Source: Clostridium_AM sp964554365 (GTDB lineage Bacteria; Bacillota; Clostridia; Clostridiales; Clostridiaceae). From it: 17,457 bases of DNA. The notes below the pieces were generated by a model that was not told the origin of the DNA, did not search any database, and was given only the letters and a program-made list of their open reading frames with translations. Location of the stretch: the NCBI GenBank assembly GCA_964554365.1, contig CAZKOJ010000092.1:1-17457 (forward strand), written 5' to 3'. Of the stretch, positions 6,807-14,848 are shown in pieces. The translations under genes and the position numbers were made by a program. Each line of letters begins with the position of its first letter. Positions within the stretch are counted from its first letter, which is position 1.

Positions 6807-7705
6807 TATTGCTCTAAGCTAGCTTCTTCAGTTTCAGGACCTTTAACAGGCTCTTCTAACTTAAATGAAACATTCCATTCATTTAAAGCAACATCTTCTT
6901 CTAATTTTAAAGTAGTAGGGAATGCAAAATTACATATCTTCGCCTTAAAAGGACTTACTATAAATTCATCAAGTTCAAATAAATTTGATTTTATTACATT
7001 TCCTTTTGTATCTTTTACAGTTACAGGGATTTTATCTATTTTAATTGGCTTAGCAGAACCGTTTCTCATTAAAAGAGTAACCAATATGTTACCGTCTTTT
7101 TGAATACCTAAACTAAATGTAGACACACTAAATTCTCCTGTTTTTAATTTTGTAAGCTCCATTAAAAACTTATCAAAAACACTTTTTTCTTGTGCTTCTA
7201 TTCCCTCTGGTAAGTTTTCATATTCAACATCAATGAACTCTTCAACTTTAAGTCCTGAGTCAAAACTTATCTTCCAATCATCCATTGGTATTTTACTATA
7301 TACATTTACTTTATCAAAGTAAAGTTTCCAAGGTCTTGCAGAATGAGGAGGTATATCTCCTAATTCTTTTAAGTTAAACATTTGATACGCTAAAACGTCT
7401 CCTTTGGAGTTTACTATAATAAAAGGTATGTAATCAAAGTTAACATTTTGTGAAAGTCCATTTCTTATATAAATTTTAACTTCTATTTTATCTTCCAAAT
7501 TATAAGCATAAACGCCTGAAACATTTATGTCCCCTTCTTTTATAGCAGGCAACTCAGATATTTCATCCTCTAAAACTTCTTTCTGTACATCTGACATTAC
7601 CATTGCTTCATGCTCTAAAAGTGACAGAACTGTAGGTACTTCTTCTCTAATATCCTTGACTTTTTTTGCTTTATCTGATTCATTTCTTTGTACTTTTTTT
7701 ACCAT
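6806..7705 (-). CDS. SLAP-domain protein (two tandem SLAP domains)
   Basis: SLAP domains were named from S-layer-assembly-related proteins of Bacillus and occur in duplicate in clostridial proteins of about 300 residues. This 299-residue protein has a charged, helical N-terminus (1-55), then two homologous beta-rich domains at about 59-150 and 190-283. Each has the same pattern: a long strand with L-M/Y-I-R-N-G, then P-F/V-x-V-x-x-x-K-G-x-V, then a W-K/N-V/I-S-F ending. No signal peptide is seen, so it is probably cytoplasmic or exported unconventionally. GGAGG lies 6 nt before the ATG. The stop codon TAA is partly donated by the MITE at 6647-6806: without it the protein would end two residues later (EQYR instead of EQ). 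A sound promoter lies at 7817-7845. Confidence 0.85.
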   Translation of the reverse strand: MVKKVQRNESDKAKKVKDIREEVPTVLSLLEHEAMVMSDVQKEVLEDEISELPAIKEGDINVSGVYAYNLEDKIEVKIYIRNGLSQNVNFDYIPFIIVNSKGDVLAYQMFNLKELGDIPPHSARPWKLYFDKVNVYSKIPMDDWKISFDSGLKVEEFIDVEYENLPEGIEAQEKSVFDKFLMELTKLKTGEFSVSTFSLGIQKDGNILVTLLMRNGSAKPIKIDKIPVTVKDTKGNVIKSNLFELDEFIVSPFKAKICNFAFPTTLKLEEDVALNEWNVSFKLEEPVKGPETEEASLEQ

Positions 7706-7764
7706 TATATACCTCCAAGTTTTTTATACTAACACGTTGATTATGTATGTTAAAATCAATTAAA

Positions 7765-7785
7765 GTTCATGTTATTTCCATGAAC
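7765..7785. promoter_or_regulatory. inverted repeat in the 5' leader of the SLAP gene
   Basis: GTTCATG at 7765-7771 and CATGAAC at 7779-7785 form a perfect 7-bp inverted repeat with a 7-nt centre. It lies between the predicted promoter and the start codon, so it could be a repressor site or an RNA hairpin in the leader. No protein can be assigned. Confidence 0.4.
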
Positions 7786-7816
7786 TAGTTGTACAATTCA
7801 TTTCATTTTCTAATTT

Positions 7817-7845
7817 AATATACCATATTAAATCTTTAAAATCAA
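7817..7845 (-). promoter_or_regulatory. sigma-A promoter of the SLAP-domain gene
   Basis: TTGATT (7840-7845), a 17-nt spacer and TATATT (7817-7822), with TG in the extended -10 position, read on the minus strand. The leader would be about 105 nt long. Confidence 0.65.
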
Positions 7846-7868
7846 ACTTAATTCTATACCAAATATTC

Positions 7869-7894
7869 CCCCCAGATGTACTTACATCTGGGGG
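7869..7894 (-). terminator. GC-rich hairpin after the CWB2 gene
   Basis: CCCCCAGATGTA at 7869-7880 and TACATCTGGGGG at 7883-7894 form an almost unbroken stem with a tetraloop, starting 6 nt past the stop codon. It is the most stable short hairpin in this part of the window. The following minus-strand sequence is AT-rich (AATATTT) but not a pure T-run. Confidence 0.75.
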
Positions 7895-7900
7895 TAAAAG

Positions 7901-10048
7901 TTACTTAACCGGTACTTGTTTTGGAGTCATGTTTACTTGAGCTTTTATAAGTTCCATATAATCAAATGAATTTTCTTTAGTAAGCTCTGGCACTTCTATT
8001 TTTACTTCTTTATTTATATCGTAATTTTTAGTGTTATAAGTAAATCCTAAATTAATCAAACCCTTTATTTCTTCAGGAGTTTTATTTGCTGGACTATTAC
8101 TTAGCTTACTCATAACATCTACAAATTTATGAAGGTCTAATTGAAGATCTACAATTCCATCTTCTCCAATTATATATCCATCAGCAACATAGTAAGTTAC
8201 ATCTATTCCTTTATCTCCTATAACCTTTAAATCCTTTATATTATCCATAAAGAACTTTATTTGCTTCATAGCAGCTTCTGGATTTGAATTCATGTCATTA
8301 AACATTTTTTCTATTTGCTGTTTTTGCACATCTTTATCAGCACCAGCTGATAAATCAGCACATGTAATCATAAACTGCTTAACAAAAGTTGAAATCTCTT
8401 TATTCTTCACAAAATCATTAGCTGTATAATTCATCATAGCTTTAAACGTAATATCATTTAGCTTTAATTGATAAGTTTGAGCAAATTTAATACCTTCTTT
8501 TGTGCTAATTTTTGTTAAACCTTTATAATTAATAAATGTAAACCCTGGGTTCCAGTGTTCAACATAATTTTCCATAAACTTTTGGAACTGTGGTTGAAAA
8601 TTTTTCCCGAAAGTTGTTAATCCATTAAATTCCACAGATGGAGCACCATTTTGTGAAGTCATAGCAACAGGGTCCATAACCATATATTGCTTTCCTACAA
8701 ATTGTGGTGGTAAATATGTTGCTAACGCAGCAGGAACTTTTACAATCTCTTTAATTTTAGGTTGACTTCCAGATATGTCTGTTGCAACCCAAAGAGTAGT
8801 TTGTACATTCATACCAGCTATATTCATAGTTATATCTTCTTGAACATTAGTTATAGTTTTTTCTTTATTTCCGTTCATTTTTATGTCCATACCTAATTTA
8901 GCATTATTCACTACAGGAATTATTGTATCCGCTACTTTCTGTCCTTCAGCTGGTAAGTCCTTTGCACCAACAGTTACCCCTATTGTATTATCGCTTTGCA
9001 TAGAAGTTATATTTTGTGCATTCATTGAAGCTTTTGCAAGTCCACTATTTATACCTTGATCTTTATTAACAGGAAGTATACTTTCTATTAAAGAGTTCCT
9101 TACAACCCCTTCTCCTCCAAGTATATTTACTTGTCCGATAGAATCTACCCTATCTTTAATATAATTTTGGAAAGTAGTTTTACAATCTTCACCTACCAAA
9201 ATAACTGGTGAGGAAGTTAGTGCTGCCAGTGCAGAACCTGAAAGTGCATCTGCAAATCCATTTCTACTAGCAATATAAACAGTATCATAATCAAGTTCCT
9301 TTGAAAATGTCTCTAATGCATTTACATTTCTTTCATATTCGTTATCTCCTGAAATTCTTTGTACATCTTTAAAGTCTTTTAAGTCTTCATCCTTAACTAA
9401 ATCCTTAGGTCCTATAACATAAGTTTTTGGCACATTGTTAGTTACATATTCTTTATCACTAGCAGGTATACCATCCTTTGACATTAATATAATAGGCATA
9501 CCTTTAGAAGCTGCTATGGGTGCCATTGATAATGCATCTGGGAAATCTTCACCTGTAGTTATTACTATACCCTTGTCTACTCCAACCTTTTTAGCTATTT
9601 GAATTGAAGTATCATATCTATCTTTTCCTGAAAGTCTTTCAACCTCAATGCCTTTATTCTTTATTGTATTTTCAACATTTAAGGATACTGCCCCTTCCCC
9701 TCCTATTAAAAATACCTTCTTAACCTTTAATCTTGAAAGTTCAACAGTTATATTATTAGTGTTATTTGATTGATTATCTAATTTATCTTTAGATACTAGT
9801 AAAATAGGTGCATTATATTGTTTTGCAAGTGGTGCAGCACTTAATGCATCACTAAATTCTTCTCCACTAGCTATTACTGCATAATCTGAAGTAGCACTCC
9901 ATCCATTTTTTGAAACAGCTACTGAAGTATCATATCTATTAGCTCCACCTATACGTTCAGGTGTGAATCCACTCTTTGCTTTAACACCTGATCCTATACT
10001 TAAGCATAAACTTACAGCTAGAAAACAAGCTATTTTTTTCACGTTCAT
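7901..10048 (-). CDS. cell-wall protein with three CWB2 repeats and a large novel C-terminal region
   Basis: CWB2 (Pfam cell wall binding repeat 2) triplets anchor clostridial surface proteins non-covalently to anionic wall polymers. The 715-residue protein has a signal peptide (1-24, cleavage after VKA). Three CWB2 units follow at about 30-130, 138-225 and 229-325, seen from repeats of R-I/L-x-G-x-x-R-Y-D-T-S, F-x-D-A-L-S and V-x-x-I-G-G-E-G. The third is the most diverged (NEYERN replaces the RYDTS motif). Residues 330-715 match no domain I recognise; they are rich in Met and Gln and look like a large beta/alpha lipoprotein-like fold. The CWB2-first layout resembles C. difficile Cwp proteins. 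A G-rich stretch precedes the ATG, and a textbook promoter lies at 10080-10108. Confidence 0.88.
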   Translation of the reverse strand: MNVKKIACFLAVSLCLSIGSGVKAKSGFTPERIGGANRYDTSVAVSKNGWSATSDYAVIASGEEFSDALSAAPLAKQYNAPILLVSKDKLDNQSNNTNNITVELSRLKVKKVFLIGGEGAVSLNVENTIKNKGIEVERLSGKDRYDTSIQIAKKVGVDKGIVITTGEDFPDALSMAPIAASKGMPIILMSKDGIPASDKEYVTNNVPKTYVIGPKDLVKDEDLKDFKDVQRISGDNEYERNVNALETFSKELDYDTVYIASRNGFADALSGSALAALTSSPVILVGEDCKTTFQNYIKDRVDSIGQVNILGGEGVVRNSLIESILPVNKDQGINSGLAKASMNAQNITSMQSDNTIGVTVGAKDLPAEGQKVADTIIPVVNNAKLGMDIKMNGNKEKTITNVQEDITMNIAGMNVQTTLWVATDISGSQPKIKEIVKVPAALATYLPPQFVGKQYMVMDPVAMTSQNGAPSVEFNGLTTFGKNFQPQFQKFMENYVEHWNPGFTFINYKGLTKISTKEGIKFAQTYQLKLNDITFKAMMNYTANDFVKNKEISTFVKQFMITCADLSAGADKDVQKQQIEKMFNDMNSNPEAAMKQIKFFMDNIKDLKVIGDKGIDVTYYVADGYIIGEDGIVDLQLDLHKFVDVMSKLSNSPANKTPEEIKGLINLGFTYNTKNYDINKEVKIEVPELTKENSFDYMELIKAQVNMTPKQVPVK

Positions 10049-10079
10049 TTTTTATACCCCCCCATATCATACTGATGTA

Positions 10080-10108
10080 ATTATATCATTGGAAATTTAT
10101 TCTTTCAA
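10080..10108 (-). promoter_or_regulatory. strong sigma-A promoter of the CWB2 gene
   Basis: TTGAAA (10103-10108), exactly 17 nt of spacer, and TATAAT (10080-10085) on the minus strand. Transcription would start near 10073, leaving a leader of only about 25 nt before the ATG at 10048. This is the best promoter match in the window and fits an abundant surface protein. Confidence 0.8.
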
Positions 10109-10304
10109 TCTTTAAATATAACATGCTCTATACCATAGCATTCATTTGTGTAATGTTGATATTATTTTAAATTTTAATATTCTATATATATATTAATTAT
10201 ATATTAATTTATTTACATTTATATATTTTTTATATATTCTTTATAAGTTTTAATTAAAATTTTATAAGATAAAAGAAGATTTAATTCTTATTAGTAACTA
10301 GATA
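10109..10304. other. AT-rich gene-free spacer
   Basis: Part of the 398-bp gap between the CWB2 gene and the TolC-like gene. It is almost entirely A and T (runs of TATATA and TTTTAATT). I see no ORF, RNA gene or clear regulatory site in it. Confidence 0.6.
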
Positions 10305-10323
10305 GTTATTTTTTAAGATGCCT
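10305..10323. repeat. solo end related to the MITE at 6647-6806
   Basis: GTTATTTTTTAAGATGCCT matches the right terminus of the 160-bp MITE (GTTATTTTTTTGAATGTGCCT) apart from a 2-nt length difference and small changes. It is followed by TAAT. No opposite end can be found nearby, so it is a decayed or partial copy, or a chance likeness in AT-rich DNA. Confidence 0.4.
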
Positions 10324-10398
10324 AATATACTCTAAATATAATCCACTCTAAATTCCTATAATAATATACTTAAAGTTCTAAATCTGCATTTTTAACAA

Positions 10399-10441
10399 AT
10401 ACCTGGAGAGAAAAGCACCTTACTTTCCTTTCTCCAGGTAT
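10399..10441 (-). terminator. terminator of the MarR-MacAB-TolC-like operon
   Basis: ATACCTGGAGA at 10399-10409 and TCTCCAGGTAT at 10431-10441 form a perfect 11-bp stem with a 21-nt loop, 6 nt past the stop codon of the last gene. The minus strand continues TTGTTAAAAA. Confidence 0.75.
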
Positions 10442-10446
10442 CCCTG

Positions 10447-11631
10447 CTATTCTTCCATTAAATTTTTAAAGCTTTCTGAAGTAACCATATAGTCATTGAT
10501 TGCTGCTTGGTACTTATTTTTTTGCTGATCTAATTTTATTCTAGCACCCTCTTCTTCAATCTTATCTACCATACCAGATTTAAATTTTGTTTCTGCTGTA
10601 TTAAAATTGTCTTCTGCAATTTCTAAGTTTAATTTTTCTGCTTGAACTGCATCTTCTTTATTTTTCAAATCGTAGTATCCCTGCATTATCTTTATTTGAG
10701 TACTAAGCTTAGCATCCTCCATAGCTTCTCTCGCTTGGCTTATACTTACATCAAATCCTCTTATTTCCACATCCATAGTTGCTGAATATCCCATAGATAT
10801 TCCTTTTTCAGTTTTAAGTAAAGTAATACTGTTTTCTTGCTTTTTCAAAGCATAATTTTTATCTACAGCATTTTGTATTCTATAGTCTATGCCATTTTCA
10901 TCAAATTTAGCGAACTCCTTTTGAGCTGATGAAAAACTAATATCTTTAGTTAAACCTATTGATAAATATTGTTTTATTGTCAAAAGTTCTGCCTGAAGCT
11001 TTGCTTCTGTAGTATTCAATCTAGACTGCAGGCCACTTTTTTCTGCCATAACATTGTCTAGCTCTGTACCAGTGGTTTGTCCTAATTTTACTCTTAATGT
11101 AGTTTTCTCTATTTTTTTATCTAAGTTTGCTAGTTCAGCATGAATGCTTTCCATATCCTTCTGATCTGTTACTGCATTAAAGTATTGTCCCTGAAACTTA
11201 TTTTTTAACTCCTTTAGTTTATCATCTCTATCATGTTTTTCATTATTTAATTCATTTAAGCTTTTTTGCCAATTAAGATTTTTCTCTTTGTCATATCCTA
11301 TAGTGCCTTGGTCACTATCAGGACATATAGACTTTGATTTATCATAATTGTATTGAGTTTCTAATATTTTTATTTTTGCATCTCTTATCCTTATATCTGG
11401 ATTAACTTTTTCAATATTATTAAGTCCATCATCTAGGCTTAAGTATAAAGTGTTTCCCTTTTGTACCCCTACCTGTACCCAATCATTAGTTTTATTTTCT
11501 GATGGTTTTGTTTCCATTTCCTTAATAACTTCATTATTGCTACTATCATTATTAACTCCATCTGCAAAACAAACAGTAGATGTTCCAAACATTATAGCTA
11601 AACCCATTACAAATGTTACTATCTTCTTCAT
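10447..11631 (-). CDS. TolC-like helical-hairpin protein, second copy, last gene of the efflux operon
   Basis: TolC proteins form the outer duct of tripartite pumps in Gram-negative bacteria. This 394-residue protein has a signal peptide (1-23, ending CFA) and is otherwise mostly long helices. It keeps the internal duplication of the family: tip-like motifs VKLGQTTGTELDNV around 181-194 and FKSGMVDKIEEEGA around 350-363, 169 residues apart, each between long coiled coils. Residues 25-60 are polar and look disordered. It is shorter than typical TolC (over 450), and I see no obvious strands for an outer-membrane barrel. It is 55 nt behind the other TolC-like gene; AGGAGG lies 7 nt before the ATG. 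The family call rests on pattern, not on strong identity. Confidence 0.72.
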   Translation of the reverse strand: MKKIVTFVMGLAIMFGTSTVCFADGVNNDSSNNEVIKEMETKPSENKTNDWVQVGVQKGNTLYLSLDDGLNNIEKVNPDIRIRDAKIKILETQYNYDKSKSICPDSDQGTIGYDKEKNLNWQKSLNELNNEKHDRDDKLKELKNKFQGQYFNAVTDQKDMESIHAELANLDKKIEKTTLRVKLGQTTGTELDNVMAEKSGLQSRLNTTEAKLQAELLTIKQYLSIGLTKDISFSSAQKEFAKFDENGIDYRIQNAVDKNYALKKQENSITLLKTEKGISMGYSATMDVEIRGFDVSISQAREAMEDAKLSTQIKIMQGYYDLKNKEDAVQAEKLNLEIAEDNFNTAETKFKSGMVDKIEEEGARIKLDQQKNKYQAAINDYMVTSESFKNLMEE

Positions 11632-11686
11632 TTTTTGTCCTCCTAATTTAACATAATTATTTTATTTGGGATTTAACAATTATCCC

Positions 11687-12898
11687 TTATTGAGCGGCTG
11701 CCGCTGCACTGCCTGTACCCTTTCCACATTGATATTCCATTTTTAGTTGTGAAAGCCATAAGTCCCTCTGTAAGGCTTTTAAATTATCTTCTAATTGTTT
11801 ATATGCTATTTCTTTATCCTTTAAATCTATTTTGCTTATCATTCCTAAATTATATTTTTCTAATGATTCATTATAGGATTTTTTAGATACATCAAAAGAC
11901 TTTTTTACAAACTCAATTTTTTTAGCCTTTTTTGTAAGATCATTGTAACTATTAATAATTTCCTGTTGTATGCTTAACTTTGTAGTATCAAGCTTATTTT
12001 GTGCTTCATCTACATCATATTTTGCCTGCTTATTATTCCTTTCACTTTCATCAGGATATTCTTTAGCTGCTAAATCATAAGCTTTGTTTTTAAGCTTTAA
12101 ATACTCCTCAGCATTAACTATTTCTGCTCTGTTTTTTGAAGCATCCACTAAGTACTCATCTAAACTCTTTATCTTTGGAGAATCTATTAAAATATCCTTT
12201 AAAAAGCTATCATACCTATTTGTTAGAGCATCTCCCATAATCTTATTTATGGTCATTTGACATATTTCCATTTGTCTTTCTTGTTTTACAATCATAGGTT
12301 TTTCATTTAAATATTTAGCCTGAGTTTCTTTTCCAGCTGCCTTTGACATAGTTCCAATCTCTATTTGAAGTTTGGTTTTATTATACAAATCTAAAAGATT
12401 GTCTAACTTTTTCTGTTCAGTATCCATTAAATCCTTAGTATAAAGTATATTACTATACTGACTATACATAATAAATCTAAGATTATTTTCATTCACTTCC
12501 TTGTTATTAGTAGTAACAGATAGTTTATACTTAGCCGCCAGTGGTTGAAGCTCCTTTACCTTTTTTAGTGCATATGCTTTTTCCTGACCTATAGGAGTAA
12601 AATGAGCTACCATTTGTTCCTCTTCAGGAGTCTTATTCTCTTTACCCCTCAATGCAATCATCCTATCATTCATTATTAACATTTCATTTGCCTTGTCAGC
12701 TGCTTTCTGTGCTTGTTCGCACCCAATTTCAGATTCCTTAACAGCATAATCCTGGGCTTTTATGGCATAGGAATTTTTAAGAGAAGAATTTATAGCAGCA
12801 TCTATATCCAATACACTTCCCTTTGCAAAAGCGGAAGTGCTAGTTGAACATATTGCTATAATTAAAGCTGCCGATGTTAACAATTTTATTTTTTTCAT
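11687..12898 (-). CDS. TolC-like helical-hairpin protein, first copy
   Basis: A 403-residue exported protein with a signal peptide (1-25, ending AFA) and long coiled-coil helices. The two tip motifs of the TolC repeat are IEIGTMSKAAGKETQA around 179-194 and YNLGMISKIDLKDKEI around 349-364; the second is a close match to the family Y-x-x-G-x-I/L-S-x-x-D pattern. They lie 170 residues apart, as in the neighbouring paralogue. The two proteins are otherwise dissimilar, so they may form a hetero-assembly rather than be a recent duplication. The C-terminus ends in an Ala-rich GTGSAAAAAQ tail. No barrel segment is evident. AGGAGG lies 6 nt before the ATG, and the gene follows the permease by 37 nt. 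Confidence 0.75.
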   Translation of the reverse strand: MKKIKLLTSAALIIAICSTSTSAFAKGSVLDIDAAINSSLKNSYAIKAQDYAVKESEIGCEQAQKAADKANEMLIMNDRMIALRGKENKTPEEEQMVAHFTPIGQEKAYALKKVKELQPLAAKYKLSVTTNNKEVNENNLRFIMYSQYSNILYTKDLMDTEQKKLDNLLDLYNKTKLQIEIGTMSKAAGKETQAKYLNEKPMIVKQERQMEICQMTINKIMGDALTNRYDSFLKDILIDSPKIKSLDEYLVDASKNRAEIVNAEEYLKLKNKAYDLAAKEYPDESERNNKQAKYDVDEAQNKLDTTKLSIQQEIINSYNDLTKKAKKIEFVKKSFDVSKKSYNESLEKYNLGMISKIDLKDKEIAYKQLEDNLKALQRDLWLSQLKMEYQCGKGTGSAAAAAQ

Positions 12899-12935
12899 AT
12901 TTTACCTCCTTTAGTGGGTATTTTTATTAGCTTGT

Positions 12936-14141
12936 CTATTCATATCTTAAAGCTTCAATAGGATCTAATTTTGCTGCCTTACTAGCAGGATATAGTCCGA
13001 AGAATATACCAATTGCTGATGAGAATGAAAATGCTATAAGTATTGTTTTAAAAGATACTCCTACAGATACCTTTATCAAACTACCAGCAATTTTGCCCAC
13101 TGATACGCCTATAGCAGTTCCTATGATTCCTCCTATAAGACATAGTATTATAGATTCCATCAAAAATTGCACCTTTATGTCTCTGGTTTTTGCTCCAATT
13201 GCCTTTCGTATACCTATTTCTCTAGTTCTTTCTGTTACAGATACAAGCATTATATTCATAACACCTACACCACCAACAAAAAGTGATATACCAGCAATAG
13301 CAGCAAGTACTGTTGTAATTGTACTTAGTATTTTATTAAAACTTTCAAGGCCTTTAAATCCTTGCTCTGCTACATATTTATCCTTTACTTGATGTCTATT
13401 TTCCGTCATTTTTACAATGTTAGAACCTATTTCACTAGCCCTACTCATATCAGACAATATCACTGATAAACTGCCAATATCGGTTTCCTTCATTAATTTA
13501 TCTGCAATAGTTATAGGCATAGCTATTGTACCTGAGTTTTCTCCAAATAATGCAGATGCATTTTCATTAGGATTTTTAAACACCCCCACTATATTTAAGT
13601 TAATATAGTTATCATCTACTTTAATATTAACAGTTTTACCAACAATATCTGTATCTTTAAACATTTTAAAAGCTGTAGTGGAATCTATTATACCTACATT
13701 TGAAGCAGCTTCTATATCATGTTCATTTAAAAATCTTCCATGAACTATTTTTATATTCATTAATTTCTCAACGCCTACGGTTGTTGCCGCTACATCCACT
13801 GGAGTTGATTTATTTTCAAGTTTTAATTTTCCTCGACTGTACAGTTGACCAACTACTTCTGTAACTTCTGGTATTTTATCTTTTATAACTTTTGCATCTT
13901 CAAGGGTAAAATAATCTCTTTTTTCTATATCTGTAGCAGATCTATTCATCTGTATATTAACTACATTACTGCCCATACCCTCAAATTCTCCTGTAATATA
14001 TTGTTTTACAGAATCTCCTATGGATGATATGGTAATTACAGATGATATACCAATTATTATTCCCAGCATAGTTAAAAAAGACCTTAACTTATTTGCTTTT
14101 ACACTTTGAAGAGCAGATTCAAAGCTTTCACCAATATTCAC
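12936..14141 (-). CDS. MacB-type ABC transporter permease (FtsX fold)
   Basis: This membrane half of a mechanotransmission ABC exporter has 401 residues: one membrane helix at about 19-40, a large extracytoplasmic MacB-PCD domain at about 45-270, then three helices at about 275-300, 327-352 and 365-387. The FtsX hallmark is clear in GVGVMNIMLVSVTERTREIGIRKAIGAK near 291-318, and the C-terminus ends in the typical KAAKLDPIEALRYE. Such proteins do not form a substrate channel; they transmit ATPase motion to extracytoplasmic partners. It starts with GTG, which shares one base with the ATPase stop codon (TAGTG), so the two are translationally coupled. The ATPase is a separate gene here, unlike E. 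coli MacB where both are fused. Confidence 0.93.
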   Translation of the reverse strand: MNIGESFESALQSVKANKLRSFLTMLGIIIGISSVITISSIGDSVKQYITGEFEGMGSNVVNIQMNRSATDIEKRDYFTLEDAKVIKDKIPEVTEVVGQLYSRGKLKLENKSTPVDVAATTVGVEKLMNIKIVHGRFLNEHDIEAASNVGIIDSTTAFKMFKDTDIVGKTVNIKVDDNYINLNIVGVFKNPNENASALFGENSGTIAMPITIADKLMKETDIGSLSVILSDMSRASEIGSNIVKMTENRHQVKDKYVAEQGFKGLESFNKILSTITTVLAAIAGISLFVGGVGVMNIMLVSVTERTREIGIRKAIGAKTRDIKVQFLMESIILCLIGGIIGTAIGVSVGKIAGSLIKVSVGVSFKTILIAFSFSSAIGIFFGLYPASKAAKLDPIEALRYE

Positions 14142-14848
14142 TATTCCTGCCCCCCAACTATAGTTCTTTCCTTTACAATATTATCGGAAATTATATTTCC
14201 ATCTTTAAAAACTATATTTCTTTTTGTATGCATAGCTATATCAGGTTCATGAGTAACCATAACAATAGTTACCCCCTCATTATTTAACTCTTGAAAAATC
14301 CCCATTATTTCTTCACTTGAGGCACTATCTAAATTTCCAGTAGGTTCGTCCGCGAGTAGTATTGCTGGTTCATTTACTAGTGCCCTTGCAATGGCCACTC
14401 TCTGCTTTTGTCCACCAGACATTTCATTTGGTCTGTGATGCATTCTATTCTCCAAACCAACTCTACCTAAAGCCCATTTTGCCTTTTTTTCTCTTTCTGC
14501 CTTTGAAGCTCCTGCATACATCATAGGAAGTTCAACATTTTTTATAGCCGTAAGCTTGGGTAATAAATTAAAAGCCTGAAATACAAAGCCTATTTTTTTA
14601 TTTCTTATAGCAGCTAAGCTGTTATCATCAAGGGATTTTATATCTACACCATCCAAATAGTATTTCCCATCACTAAGACCATCTAAACATCCAAGTACAT
14701 TCATTAAAGTTGACTTTCCAGAACCAGAAGCCCCCATTATAGCAACATACTCTTTTTCTTCAATTTCTAAATTAATTTCCTTTAAAGCTTTAAGCTGGAT
14801 GGCTCCGGTATCATATACTTTAACCAGATTTTCCAATTTAATTATCAT
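14141..14848 (-). CDS. MacB/LolD-type ABC transporter ATPase
   Basis: The cytoplasmic energy unit for the adjacent permease; 235 residues, normal for the LolD/MacB ATPase group. Motifs in order: Walker A GASGSGKST at 39-47, Q-loop Gln91 in FVFQAFNLLP, signature MSGGQKQR at 143-150, Walker B ILLADEPTGNLD at 163-174 with the catalytic Glu, and H-loop His200 in MVTHEPD. All catalytic residues are present. The ATG overlaps the stop codon of the fusion protein gene by 4 nt (ATGA), and AGGAGG lies within the last codons of that gene, so the three pump genes are tightly coupled. Confidence 0.96.
   Translation of the reverse strand: MIIKLENLVKVYDTGAIQLKALKEINLEIEEKEYVAIMGASGSGKSTLMNVLGCLDGLSDGKYYLDGVDIKSLDDNSLAAIRNKKIGFVFQAFNLLPKLTAIKNVELPMMYAGASKAEREKKAKWALGRVGLENRMHHRPNEMSGGQKQRVAIARALVNEPAILLADEPTGNLDSASSEEIMGIFQELNNEGVTIVMVTHEPDIAMHTKRNIVFKDGNIISDNIVKERTIVGGQE

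Noticed and set aside
7901..10048. N-acetylmuramoyl-amidase activity, often annotated for CWB2 proteins
   Set aside because: No amidase catalytic domain is visible; only the wall-binding repeats and an unrecognised region.
10447..12898. The TolC-like pair as generic coiled-coil or SMC-like proteins
   Set aside because: Signal peptides, paired G-x-x-S/T-x-x-D/E tip motifs at equal spacing and the MacAB context fit TolC-like proteins better, though identity is low.
13093..13392. Plus-strand open frames opposite the MacB, fusion protein, CtpA-like and SLAP genes
   Set aside because: They are antisense shadows of clear minus-strand genes, have no ribosome binding sites, and encode low-complexity Ile/Ser/Phe-rich peptides.
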